Positions 18,355-26,991 of a stretch of 64,000 nucleotides of DNA are shown piece by piece (position 1 is the stretch's first letter; every line of letters starts with the position of its first letter). Below the pieces are notes generated by a model, which did no database searches, was not told where the DNA came from, and saw nothing but the letters and a program-made list of their open reading frames with translations. Where the stretch lies: the NCBI GenBank assembly GCA_900318375.1, contig ONKG01000003.1:62001-126000 (forward strand), given 5' to 3'. This DNA is from an uncultured Lachnospiraceae bacterium. Lineage in GTDB: Bacteria > Bacillota > Clostridia > Lachnospirales > Lachnospiraceae. Made by a program: the position numbers and the translations under genes.

Positions 18355-18549
18355 ATAATAAAATAAGCCGCAGGGGCGCTTCAGCCCTTCAGCTGAGCCC
18401 CTGCAGCTCAAATGATACAGGAAAAATATAAATAAAGAGGGACGGTTCAGCCGCTCAGCTGAAGCCCTGCAGTTCAAATGATACACGAACAAAATAAATA
18501 ACGAGGGGCGGTTCAAATGAGTCAGGCAGAACCGTCCCTCGTGACTCAT
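18355..18549 (-). repeat. Tandem 66-bp GACGGTTC repeats, terminator-like
   Basis: Units starting CAGCTGA at 18390 and 18456 are 66 bp apart, with a degenerate unit before them. Read on the minus strand, each unit has a GAACYGYCCCTC stretch followed by TTATTTAT-rich DNA. The outermost part forms the hairpin ACGAGGGACGGTTC/GAACCGCCCCTCGT (18501-18542). An alternative pairing ATGAGTCA/TGACTCAT is also possible. It lies between the convergent mmuM and the next gene, and is probably a multi-copy terminator or repeat. Confidence 0.6.
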
Positions 18550-18572
18550 TTCCGGCCGTCAGGCCGGGAACG

Positions 18573-19604
18573 TCACTGCTTCTGCAGAGAGGGTCTTTCC
18601 GCCCCATCCGGATCTTCTGTATTGATGGTGCGGCTAAGCTTCAGACTGGTAAATCCTTCTTTATTTTCTGCGGGTTCCCTGTGCAGATATGTAAAGGCGA
18701 GCAGAGTCAGGCTGCCGTTCTCAGTCCCGTAGCAGTCGAGGGCAGAGTACTCTTCCGCCTCTTTGGCATCGACGTCATTTCTGACTGCGATCAATGTCAG
18801 TCCATACTTCTCCAGGCTCTCCTTGAGGGCATTCCTGACGGATTCATCGTAGGAGTCTGCAGATGCTTTAAGTTCCCAGAGCCTTTCATCTGCCGACCCG
18901 GAATAGGAAAGGGTTTCAAATGCTTCGATGGATTTGGCCTCCATACAGCGCACGTTGTCCCCGCCGAAAAACAGTGCGCCGTACCTTATTCCGCTGAAGT
19001 CACAGAATTTTCCGTTTTCATACCGGATTCTTACAAGACAGAAGTCCTCCGGATGATCCTGTCCGGACATAGTCGTTTCCATAAAGAGCTCTGTCTTGCC
19101 GTCCAGTTCCCTGCGGAAAACGGTCATGGATGTATGACTGGTGAAAAGATTGAAAAGATCGACTGCTCCCACTACAAAACGGCTTGAAACTCTGCAATAG
19201 CCTTCTTCGAAATACTCGTACATTTCAAACAGATATTCACTGCGTTCCAGGCCTGATACAAATCCCCCCTGATGTTCAAAATTCACATATCCTTTCTGCC
19301 GTCTGAACACGAGGAGTTCGGGGGTCCCGTCATTGTCATAATCATATAGATCTGAAAAAAGAATCCCTTCTTCATGTTCCGCGATTTCTTCAGGAAATAC
19401 GATGTCCATCATGTTGTTCCCGGCATAAAACTGTTCAGTTCCCAGGGACATATATCCATACTGCTCTCCCAGCTCCTGCGCCTTTTTCTCCAGCTGCTCC
19501 CGGGCTGAAGCGCTGTCTGTTGTTTCGGCAGCACAGCAGATGCCTGTCATCAGCACCATGATAAGTAAAAATGACACGAACCTTTTGACCATATTTCCAG
19601 CCAT
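18573..19604 (-). CDS. Secreted protein of unknown function
   Basis: 343 residues with an N-terminal signal peptide (KRFVSFLLIMVLMTGICCA) and no clear lipobox. The mature part contains LYDYDNDGTPELLVF, a calcium-loop-like FG-GAP/dockerin-style DxDxDG motif often seen in clostridial secreted proteins. The rest is mixed alpha/beta with no catalytic motif I recognise. AGGAGG lies 8 bp before the ATG at 19604. The ORF appears monocistronic. Confidence 0.8.
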   Translation of the reverse strand: MAGNMVKRFVSFLLIMVLMTGICCAAETTDSASAREQLEKKAQELGEQYGYMSLGTEQFYAGNNMMDIVFPEEIAEHEEGILFSDLYDYDNDGTPELLVFRRQKGYVNFEHQGGFVSGLERSEYLFEMYEYFEEGYCRVSSRFVVGAVDLFNLFTSHTSMTVFRRELDGKTELFMETTMSGQDHPEDFCLVRIRYENGKFCDFSGIRYGALFFGGDNVRCMEAKSIEAFETLSYSGSADERLWELKASADSYDESVRNALKESLEKYGLTLIAVRNDVDAKEAEEYSALDCYGTENGSLTLLAFTYLHREPAENKEGFTSLKLSRTINTEDPDGAERPSLQKQ

Positions 19605-19773
19605 TTACCCTTCCTCCTATTAGTCAGTATTCTTTATAAACTATAGCCGGTTTACTTTGTGCACTTCATAATAATCCGTTCCCGGAGACTCACAAGCCGG
19701 AACAGGCACTGAGATAACCCCTTGCGGAGGCTCAGAGGCCGGTGCAGTCACTGAGAGACCTTTTCCGGTCAGC

Positions 19774-20403
19774 TCAGAAGCCGAGACAGTCGTTGACGAG
19801 GATGACGTGAATGCGTCCCGGATGTTTGGAATAGCGGGTGATCAGGAACTGGCAGCAGATAGTATCGGGTGTTTTGCAGTCCATGCAGGATCCGGTTTTG
19901 GTACAGGGTGTATTCAGGCCGAAGCGCTGGGCATTGATGGGAGCGGCAACATTGCGGGCACGTTTGAGGGCTCCGTCTACATCATCACAGATCTTGTTCA
20001 TGCCGACGATAAAAAGGACGTGCCTGGGTCCCTGGGCGATCGCGGAGACGCGGTTTGCGTTGCCGTCAATATTGACGATGATACCGTCCTCGGTCATTGC
20101 ATTGGCACTGGCAAGAAAATAATCGGCATCATAAGCGGCAAGCATTGCCGCGCGCTTGTCTTCCATCTTATCGCGGTCGATAAAGTTGTAATCACCCTCT
20201 TCCAGAGCCCGGGGCAGGCCGATTTCATGTGCGCTCATAGCCCCGCCCATGGTAACGGTACTTCCCTCGGGGATCAGGGAAAGAGCTATTTTAAGAGCCT
20301 CTTCCTTATCCGCTGCATAATAACCGTTCATCTGGCGGGACTCCAGTCCTTTGATCACCTTCCGGGCCAGAAGCGCATATCGTTTTGTGAAATTTTCGTT
20401 CAT
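19774..20403 (-). CDS. LUD-domain protein (LutC/DUF162 family)
   Basis: 209 residues from the ATG at 20403 (GAGG 7 bp upstream); longer in-frame extensions lack initiation signals. Typical LUD features: GSTVTMGGAMSAHEIGLP, DADYFLASANAMTEDG, GIIVNIDGNANRVSA and GPRHVLFIVGMNKI. The C-terminus has a Cys-rich CTKTGSCMDCKTPDTICC, which may hold an iron or zinc site. Relatives serve in L-lactate oxidation (LutC), but this stand-alone anaerobe type has no assigned reaction. No lutA or lutB is nearby. Confidence 0.85.
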   Translation of the reverse strand: MNENFTKRYALLARKVIKGLESRQMNGYYAADKEEALKIALSLIPEGSTVTMGGAMSAHEIGLPRALEEGDYNFIDRDKMEDKRAAMLAAYDADYFLASANAMTEDGIIVNIDGNANRVSAIAQGPRHVLFIVGMNKICDDVDGALKRARNVAAPINAQRFGLNTPCTKTGSCMDCKTPDTICCQFLITRYSKHPGRIHVILVNDCLGF

Positions 20404-20600
20404 GATCATTCCTCTCTTTATTAATCCTGATTGATCCTGTTTTTCCAATTTACCGCTCGCGGGAGCGATACCCGGATGCGTTTTTGCGGAGGCGAAACAG
20501 TGATGGATCACAGGATGTCCGGACCGTTTCCGCATTCTCAGGCAGTCCCGGCCGTCACTGGTCCGGTCTCCGTTTATCCTGCAATGCAGGACTTTGACAG

Positions 20601-21065
20601 TCACTGACCTGTTTCAAGCAGACCGAGCATCTGCGCGGGATTGTCCGCCGCCTTCACCTTATCAAATCCCCTGACAATGATTCCTTTCTCATCAATAAGA
20701 TATGTCGTACGCAGGACACCCATGGTTACTTTTCCGTAGTTTTTCTTTTCCTTCCAGACGTCATAGGCCTGAATCACTTCCTTTTCCGCATCGGACAAAA
20801 GAGTAAACGGAAGACCGTGTTTCTCTTCAAACCTCTTATGGGATTTGACGCTGTCCTTGCTCACGCCGAGAACGACCGCGCCTTTTTCACGAAACTGCGG
20901 ATACAGTTCACCGAAAGCGCAGGCCTGCTTTGTACAGCCCGCAGTCATATCTTTCGGATAAAAATACAGGATCACCTTCTGCCCCAGATAGTCCGACAGG
21001 GAATGCATCTCGCCATTCTGATCCGGCAGAGTAAAATCGGGAGCCTTTGTTCCGACTTCCAGCAT
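20601..21065 (-). CDS. bcp: Thiol peroxidase Bcp (PrxQ-type peroxiredoxin)
   Basis: 154 residues. Core PKDMTAGCTKQACAF holds the peroxidatic Cys44 and the resolving Cys49, the intramolecular-disulfide PrxQ arrangement. It reduces hydrogen and organic peroxides with thioredoxin-type donors. The start at 21065 is set by AAGGAGG 7 bp upstream; the frame extends further upstream without a good start. A terminator and a CCCGTGT repeat separate it from the beta-glucosidase. Confidence 0.94.
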   Translation of the reverse strand: MLEVGTKAPDFTLPDQNGEMHSLSDYLGQKVILYFYPKDMTAGCTKQACAFGELYPQFREKGAVVLGVSKDSVKSHKRFEEKHGLPFTLLSDAEKEVIQAYDVWKEKKNYGKVTMGVLRTTYLIDEKGIIVRGFDKVKAADNPAQMLGLLETGQ

Positions 21066-21303
21066 AATTGTACCTCCTTGGAGAATCTTTCCGGACGCTT
21101 GAGGACATGGTCTCACAAGCGCAAAGTAGAGCGAATAAATGAAAGGGCTTTTCTTCTTGCGGTATTGGACGGACACAATGTCCATGACGACATGGCAGTC
21201 CCCCGCTTCTGATTTTATAACACCTGCAGCATTCCGGTCAATTTTCAACACAGCAGGCGGATCTTTTTCATTCGGTTTAGTTACAGTCATCTGCCCCGCC
21301 TGT

Positions 21304-21351
21304 CCCGTGTCAGCCGAAGGCAAAAAACGCATTGCACGGGACCTGTCATAA
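21304..21351 (-). repeat. CCCGTGT hairpin repeat, copy 1
   Basis: A 48-bp element whose ends pair (CCCGTG/CACGGG) around a small GCCGAAGGC hairpin, ending GTCATAA. It matches copies at 48706 and 55235 at most positions. On the minus strand it follows directly after the terminator of the upstream gene and precedes bcp. Confidence 0.75.
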
Positions 21352-21356
21352 CCAAG

Positions 21357-21400
21357 AAAAACACAGAGGACTGCGTCCGGAAAAACGCAGTCCTCTGTGT
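21357..21400 (-). terminator. Terminator of the GH94-GH1 transcript
   Basis: Perfect 16-bp stem ACACAGAGGACTGCGT (21361-21376) and ACGCAGTCCTCTGTGT (21385-21400), with TTTTCTT following on the minus strand. It lies about 80 bp past the beta-glucosidase stop. Confidence 0.88.
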
Positions 21401-21481
21401 ATGGTAATCCACTTCTCTGAAGGCAGGATGTACAGTGAGACCATTTTATGTTTATGTTTTTTATGCATTTATGTTGACAGA

Positions 21482-22954
21482 TCAAAGGCCAAGATTTTCG
21501 CCCTTGGTCCGGATCACCTCCGCGTACCAGGCGGCGCTGTCTTTGGGGATACGCTCCATGGTCCGGTAATCTACATAGATCAGGCCGAAGCGGTCATCAT
21601 AGCCGCTGTGCCATTCATAATTGTCCGTGAAGGACCAGTGGAAATAGCCCCGCACCGGCAGACCGTCCAGGCATGCCTTTTTCAGGGCGCGCAGATAGCG
21701 GTGCAGGAAATCGATCCGGTCGGAATCGTGAACACATCCGTCCAGGAAAATCCTGTCGTTGCAGCTCTGCCCGTTCTCTGTGATATAGACAGGTACATGA
21801 TAGCGTTCGAAGATCAGACGAGGCCCCCAGTAAAGCACTTCGGGGGTCACAGGCCATTTGAGGGCAGTGCGGGGATAGCCCGGGTATTTTTCCTCCGTCT
21901 TATATCGACCCGTCTCATCCTGCACCAGGCCGTGGCCGTTGTAGATATTGAGCCCGGCAAAATCGATCGGCGAGGAGATGATCTCCAGATCCTCCTGCGG
22001 AATGCTTCCGACTAAAGCCGCCCAGGGATTTTGGGGATCATCCGGATAGCGCCCCAGAAAAACAGGGTCAAAGAACCACTGATGATTAAAAAAGTAACCC
22101 GGATTCACATCGGGCGGGAGGGAGCTGAAGGAAGCTGTCCGAAGGGCCTCCGGCGTCTCCATGGCTCTGTCTCTGTCCGGATCATCCCCCGGCAGATCAT
22201 GCAGATAAGCCAGCGCGCCGGTAGAGGAAGCTCCGATCTGCGCATCCGGCACTTGTCTGCGGATCGCGCGGACGGCAAGTCCGTGCGCCAGCAGCAGATT
22301 ATGCCAGCACCTGAACAGGGTCTGCGGATCCAGCTGCAGGCCGGGCGCGTGCAGGCCGTTTCCCATCCCCAGGCCGATCGCGCACTGCGGCTCATTGATC
22401 GTGATATAGTTTGTCACACGCCCTTTGAAATGTGCGGAGACAAAAGCTGCATAATCTGCAAAGTGCTCCGCAGTCTCACGATTCATCCATCCGCCCTTAT
22501 GATAGAGGGCAAGCGGCAGATCCCAGTGATAAAGGGTGATCCAGGGTGTAATACCGCGAGACAGGCAGCCGTCCACAAGGCGGTCGTAATAGGCGATTCC
22601 GGCGGGATTGAGCCCCGCGAAGGAAGAGGAAGAAGCCCGGCTGCCGCTTCCGTCCGCATCATCCATTCCTTTTACTCCATTTGCTCCATTTACTGTCCCG
22701 TCCGGAAAAATGCGCGGCCAGCTGAGGCTGAAGCGGTAGTGCCTGATGCCCAGACTTCGCATCAGGTCCAGGTCCTCCTCCGCCCGATGATAAGCATCGC
22801 AGGCAGTATCCCCGGTATGTCCGTTGAAAGTCTTTCCGGGCACATGTGAAAAATGATCCCAGATCGACGGTCCCTTGCCGTCTTCGAAGGCACCGCCTTC
22901 GATCTGATAGGCCGCGCTTGCCGCGCCCCAGACAAAATTGTCAGAAAACTGCAT
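21482..22954 (-). CDS. GH1 beta-glucosidase / 6-phospho-beta-glucosidase
   Basis: 490 residues from the ATG at 22954 (GGAGGG upstream). Family GH1 hallmarks: FVWGAASAAYQIEGG at the N-terminus, YITINEPQCAIG with the acid/base Glu, and VYITENGQSCND with the nucleophile Glu. No signal peptide, so it acts in the cytoplasm on imported beta-glucosides. The neighbouring importer is an ABC system rather than a PTS, which favours unphosphorylated substrates such as cellobiose or cellotriose (inference). It is downstream of the GH94 phosphorylase on the same strand. Confidence 0.92.
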   Translation of the reverse strand: MQFSDNFVWGAASAAYQIEGGAFEDGKGPSIWDHFSHVPGKTFNGHTGDTACDAYHRAEEDLDLMRSLGIRHYRFSLSWPRIFPDGTVNGANGVKGMDDADGSGSRASSSSFAGLNPAGIAYYDRLVDGCLSRGITPWITLYHWDLPLALYHKGGWMNRETAEHFADYAAFVSAHFKGRVTNYITINEPQCAIGLGMGNGLHAPGLQLDPQTLFRCWHNLLLAHGLAVRAIRRQVPDAQIGASSTGALAYLHDLPGDDPDRDRAMETPEALRTASFSSLPPDVNPGYFFNHQWFFDPVFLGRYPDDPQNPWAALVGSIPQEDLEIISSPIDFAGLNIYNGHGLVQDETGRYKTEEKYPGYPRTALKWPVTPEVLYWGPRLIFERYHVPVYITENGQSCNDRIFLDGCVHDSDRIDFLHRYLRALKKACLDGLPVRGYFHWSFTDNYEWHSGYDDRFGLIYVDYRTMERIPKDSAAWYAEVIRTKGENLGL

Positions 22955-23086
22955 AGAATGCCCTCCTCTTCCTGCCGCAGGCTCCCTGCAGCAGACCGGA
23001 TACGGAAACAATCCGCAAATGCCGGAACGAGCCGGGCTTTTGGAGCCGCCCGGCCCGCTGTTTTCAAATCTTTATCCCTTTACAAT

Positions 23087-25525
23087 TTATCCCATCACAA
23101 CCGTAACCTTATATTCCTTGCAGCCGTCCTGTGCCGGGATCAGCCTTCCGCTGACACTCTTTCCGTTGACTGTCATCGCAGCCACCCCGTGCTGGACGCC
23201 GGCGGTATTGTCGATCTCAATGTGATAGAGGGCCCCCCGGTAGATCCGTTCGCAGTGATACTTTTTGAGTGTATCCGGAATGCAGGGATCGATCTGCAGG
23301 CCGTCCAGTGTCGGAATGATCCCCAGGATATACTGACTCATGCAGGCAAAGGTCCAGGCTGCCGTGCCGGTCAGCCAGCTGTTTTTGCCCTCTCCGAAGG
23401 TTGCGGCATCCCGTCCCGCGATCATCTGGCAGTATACATAGGGCTCAACCCGGCGGATGTCCACCATATCCTCCAGATAAAAAGGACAGGTCTTGCGGAA
23501 GACTTCAAAGGCGCGGTTTCCGTGTCCGAGAACGGTCTCTGCACAGGCGATCCATGGATTGTTGTGGCAGAAAATACCCGCGTTCTCCTTGTATCCCGGC
23601 GGATAGGAAGTGATCTCTCCCAGTTCCGGATGGTAGACGGTATAGGCCGGCTGATGCAGTACGATGCCGTACCTGGTATCCAGGTGCTTTTCGACGCTTT
23701 CAAGAGCCGCGGCCGCCTGGCCGGTCTCTACACCGACACCCGCCATGACACACATGCCCTGGGGTTCAATGTATATTTTCCCTTCCTCACAGACATGGCT
23801 TCCCACAGGTCTGGAAAAAGCATCATAAGCCCTTATGAACCATTCTCCGTCCCAGCCTGCATCCAGGATGATTTTCTTCATATCCTCGACCTGGCGGCAG
23901 ACATCCTCCGCCTCCTCCGAAAGGCCCCTATGCCGGCACAGATCCGCATATTCCAGTCCGTATTTGACAAACATACCCGCGATGAAGACACTCTCCGCGA
24001 CAGGTCCCTCGCTGGGGCCGGTCGTCTGAAAGCTTTCGCCGGGAGTTGTGGAGAAACAGTTCAGATTCAGGCAGTCGTTCCAGTCGGCGCGGCCGATCTG
24101 GGGCAGGCCGTGAGGACCCCTGTGGTCAGCCGTATACCTCAAGCTCCTGCGGAGATGTTCCATCAGGGTCGCTTTGTTGGTGTCACTGGAATCAAAGGAA
24201 CACATTTCATCCAGAACACTGAAGTCGCCTGTCTCCTTGATGTAGGCGGAAGCCGCTGCGATCAGCCAGAGAGGATCATCATTAAAGCCGCCGCCGATAC
24301 CGGCGTTGCCCCGCTTGGTGAGAGGCTGATACTGGTGATAGGTGCTTCCGTCCTCGAACTGGGTATTGGCAATATCAATAATACGCTCTCTCGCCCTCTC
24401 CGGGATCAGGTGGACAAAACCGAGGAGATCCTGGCAGGAATCGCGGAATCCCATCCCCCTTCCCAGTCCGCTCTCATAATAGCTGGCGCTGCGGCTCATG
24501 CAGAAGGTGACCATGCACTGATACTGGTTCCAGATATTTACCATGCGGTTGAGTTTGTCGTCACTGCTGTCGATCTGCAAATGAGACAGAAGGGAATCCC
24601 AGTATCCGGCCAGAGCCGCCAGCGCTTCATCTACCTGCTCGTCCGTCTGGAAGCGCTCCAGAAGGCGGTCCGCCGGCGCTTTATTGATGATGCCGGGCGC
24701 CTCAAACTTCTCCTCCACGGGATTTTCGCAGAATCCAAGCACAAAGATCATGGATGTGGTCTCTCCCGGGCAGAGCCGGACGGACAGGTGATGGCTTCCC
24801 ACAGGAGCCCACCCGTGCGCGATACTGTTTCGGCTCTTCCCCTCCATCACAGCCTGCGGAGAAGCAGTCCCTCTGTAAAGACCGACGAAATCGTCCCGGC
24901 TGGTGTCAAATCCGGCAAGATCCCGGTTTACAGAAAACACAGCATAGTGATTCCTTCTCTCCCGGTATTCTGTCTTGTGATAGATCCGGCTTCCGCAGAC
25001 TTCCACTTCACCGGTGGAGAAATTGCGCTGGAAATTGGACGAATCATCCTCCGCGTTCCACAGGCAGAATTCCACGTAGCTGAATACGTCGAAAACCTTT
25101 TCGCAGTCACTCTTGTTGGTGAAGGTCAGCCTGTTGATCTCGCAGGGCGCATCCACCGGCACGAATACTTCCTGCTTTGCGGCCAGCTGATCCTTTTCTG
25201 ATGCAATTACCGTGTATCCGAGACCGTGGCGGCAGCTGTAATCATCCAGTTCTGTCTGGACGGGCTGCCAGCCCGGATTCCACACGGTATTCCCTTCTTT
25301 TATATAGAAATAGTGTCCGCCGCAGTCCATAGGGCTGTTATTGTAGCGGTATCGTGTCAGGCGCAGGAGTTTTGCGTCCTTATAAAAGCAGTAGCCGCCT
25401 GCTGTGTTGGAAATCAGACGAAAAAAATCCTCAGTCCCCAGATAATTGATCCAGGGGAGCGGCGTCCTCGGATTTGTAATCACATATTCCCGCTTCTGAT
25501 CATCAAAATAACCGTATTTTCCCAT
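23087..25525 (-). CDS. GH94 cellobiose phosphorylase
   Basis: 812 residues from the ATG at 25525 (GGAGG 7 bp upstream), the usual size. The N-terminal start [26 protein letters not shown] is characteristic of cellobiose phosphorylases. The (alpha/alpha)6 domain has [11 protein letters not shown] with the general-acid Asp, plus [14 protein letters not shown] and [18 protein letters not shown]. The enzyme phosphorolyses cellobiose to glucose-1-phosphate and glucose, saving ATP. Divergent from lacI, with a LacI-like palindrome between its start and the regulator. Confidence 0.93.
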   Translation of the reverse strand: MGKYGYFDDQKREYVITNPRTPLPWINYLGTEDFFRLISNTAGGYCFYKDAKLLRLTRYRYNNSPMDCGGHYFYIKEGNTVWNPGWQPVQTELDDYSCRHGLGYTVIASEKDQLAAKQEVFVPVDAPCEINRLTFTNKSDCEKVFDVFSYVEFCLWNAEDDSSNFQRNFSTGEVEVCGSRIYHKTEYRERRNHYAVFSVNRDLAGFDTSRDDFVGLYRGTASPQAVMEGKSRNSIAHGWAPVGSHHLSVRLCPGETTSMIFVLGFCENPVEEKFEAPGIINKAPADRLLERFQTDEQVDEALAALAGYWDSLLSHLQIDSSDDKLNRMVNIWNQYQCMVTFCMSRSASYYESGLGRGMGFRDSCQDLLGFVHLIPERARERIIDIANTQFEDGSTYHQYQPLTKRGNAGIGGGFNDDPLWLIAAASAYIKETGDFSVLDEMCSFDSSDTNKATLMEHLRRSLRYTADHRGPHGLPQIGRADWNDCLNLNCFSTTPGESFQTTGPSEGPVAESVFIAGMFVKYGLEYADLCRHRGLSEEAEDVCRQVEDMKKIILDAGWDGEWFIRAYDAFSRPVGSHVCEEGKIYIEPQGMCVMAGVGVETGQAAAALESVEKHLDTRYGIVLHQPAYTVYHPELGEITSYPPGYKENAGIFCHNNPWIACAETVLGHGNRAFEVFRKTCPFYLEDMVDIRRVEPYVYCQMIAGRDAATFGEGKNSWLTGTAAWTFACMSQYILGIIPTLDGLQIDPCIPDTLKKYHCERIYRGALYHIEIDNTAGVQHGVAAMTVNGKSVSGRLIPAQDGCKEYKVTVVMG

Positions 25526-25557
25526 TTTTTCCCTCCAGTCCAACACTCATTTAGCTT

Positions 25558-25573
25558 TCGAAATCGTTTTCGA
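25558..25573. promoter_or_regulatory. LacI-type operator 1
   Basis: TCGAAATCGTTTTCGA is a 16-bp palindrome with one mismatched pair and the central CG typical of LacI-family operators. It lies 33 bp before the cellobiose phosphorylase start. Confidence 0.75.
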
Positions 25574-25747
25574 TGCGAAATAAAACACTCTTCCCTTTTT
25601 CATCTAAGCATAAAGTAAAACAATCAAAAAAGCAATCAAAATACTGAAATTATCTGTAAAATTGGGAAAATACAACAAAATTAACCCCGATTTATTATGA
25701 ATTTTGTCGGGTTGCATTTTTTCCTTCCGGGATTTACAATGAATTTA

Positions 25748-25761
25748 CGAAAACGTATTCG
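25748..25761. promoter_or_regulatory. LacI-type operator 2
   Basis: CGAAAACGTATTCG, a 14-bp near-palindrome with central CG, lies 65 bp before lacI. It shares the CGAAAWCG core with operator 1. Together they suggest repression of both divergent units and autoregulation. Confidence 0.65.
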
Positions 25762-25825
25762 GAGCGCAGATTGATATAGCTGAAACAAGTCAGAACAACC
25801 CAGAACAACCCGGGAAGGACAGAAA

Positions 25826-26863
25826 ATGGGAAGCAGAAAAGGTAATATCACAATTAAAGATATATCCCTCAAATGCGGCGTTTCTGTTGCAACGGTGAGT
25901 AAGGCCCTGAATAATTACGGTGACATCGCACCGGAAACCGCGGAGCTGATCAGAAATACCGCCCGGGAAATGCATTACATACCAAATACAGCCGCCAGGC
26001 AGCTGAAGACAAATACTTCACATAACATAGGCGTCCTGTTTGTGGATGAAATGAATTCGGGTCTGACACATGAATATTTCTCCGGGATCCTGGATGCCGC
26101 AAGGTCCGAGGCGGAAGGCCTTGGATACGACATTACCTTTATAGGAAAAAACATGGGCGGAAAGCCTATGACCTATCTGGAACACTGTCAGTACAGGAAA
26201 GTCGACGGCGTCCTGATCGCAAATGTTGATTTCTCGGATCCGGGTGTTGTAGAGCTGGTAAAAAGCGGAGTCCCGGTGATCACCATCGACTACGCATTTG
26301 ACAGCACCAGCTGCGTGATGTCGGACAACATGGAAGGCTGTTATGCCCTCACTTCTCTCCTGATTGAAAAGGGACACAGGAAAATCGCTTTTATTCACGG
26401 CGAGAGGACCTCTGTGACAAATAAGAGGCTCGTAGGGTTTAACCGGGCGCTGAGGGATCACGGGATCGAACCGGATGAACGGTATATTGTCCAGGGACGT
26501 TTCCACGATCCGAAAAAAAGCCGCGAGGCAACCAGATACCTGATGGAACTGCCGGACCCGCCCACGGTCATTATGTACCGGGATGATTTTTCCTATATCG
26601 GCGGCATGACAGAGCTGGAAAAAATGGGGCTCTCCGTTCCGCAGGATGTCAGCACGGCCGGTTATGACGGCATCCCCATCAGCCAGTTCCTCCGCCCCAA
26701 GCTGACAACCTATCATCAGGACGCGGAGCAGATCGGGAGAGTTTCCGCCAGAAAGCTTGTCGAAACGATTGAGAACAAGAAAACCTGCATTCCTGAAGAA
26801 ATCTCAGTTTCAGGATACGTACTTGAAGGAACCAGCGTAGCATCATTGCCGGCCGCTCCCTGA
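25826..26863 (+). CDS. LacI-family transcriptional regulator of cello-oligosaccharide use
   Basis: 345 residues. The N-terminal HTH ITIKDISLKCGVSVATVSKALNN is followed by the hinge helix and a periplasmic-binding-like effector domain (GVLFVDEM, GVLIANVDF, AFIHGERTSVTN, VSTAGYDGIPISQF). Context between cellobiose phosphorylase and a sugar ABC importer points to cellobiose or cello-oligosaccharides as inducer (inference). The start lies in a GGGAAGGACAGAAA context. Confidence 0.9.
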   Translation: MGSRKGNITIKDISLKCGVSVATVSKALNNYGDIAPETAELIRNTAREMHYIPNTAARQLKTNTSHNIGVLFVDEMNSGLTHEYFSGILDAARSEAEGLGYDITFIGKNMGGKPMTYLEHCQYRKVDGVLIANVDFSDPGVVELVKSGVPVITIDYAFDSTSCVMSDNMEGCYALTSLLIEKGHRKIAFIHGERTSVTNKRLVGFNRALRDHGIEPDERYIVQGRFHDPKKSREATRYLMELPDPPTVIMYRDDFSYIGGMTELEKMGLSVPQDVSTAGYDGIPISQFLRPKLTTYHQDAEQIGRVSARKLVETIENKKTCIPEEISVSGYVLEGTSVASLPAAP

Positions 26864-26991
26864 CCGGAATGCAGGATACACTGTGTCTGACATCAGTGCC
26901 GCCTGCAGTGCTGCATCTGTTATAGATGAAAACGGTTCACCATTGGTATTTCATTCAGATCAAAAGTAAGTCTGTCATGAAAGGAGTAGTT

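Noticed and set aside
18316-18549. 77-codon minus-strand ORF with 22-residue repeats
   Set aside because: Arises from 66-bp terminator-like DNA repeats; no ribosome-binding site and no protein-like composition.
22853-25201. Plus-strand open frame of 782 codons opposite cellobiose phosphorylase
   Set aside because: Antisense shadow: no ribosome-binding site and no recognisable domain, while the minus strand encodes a full GH94 enzyme.
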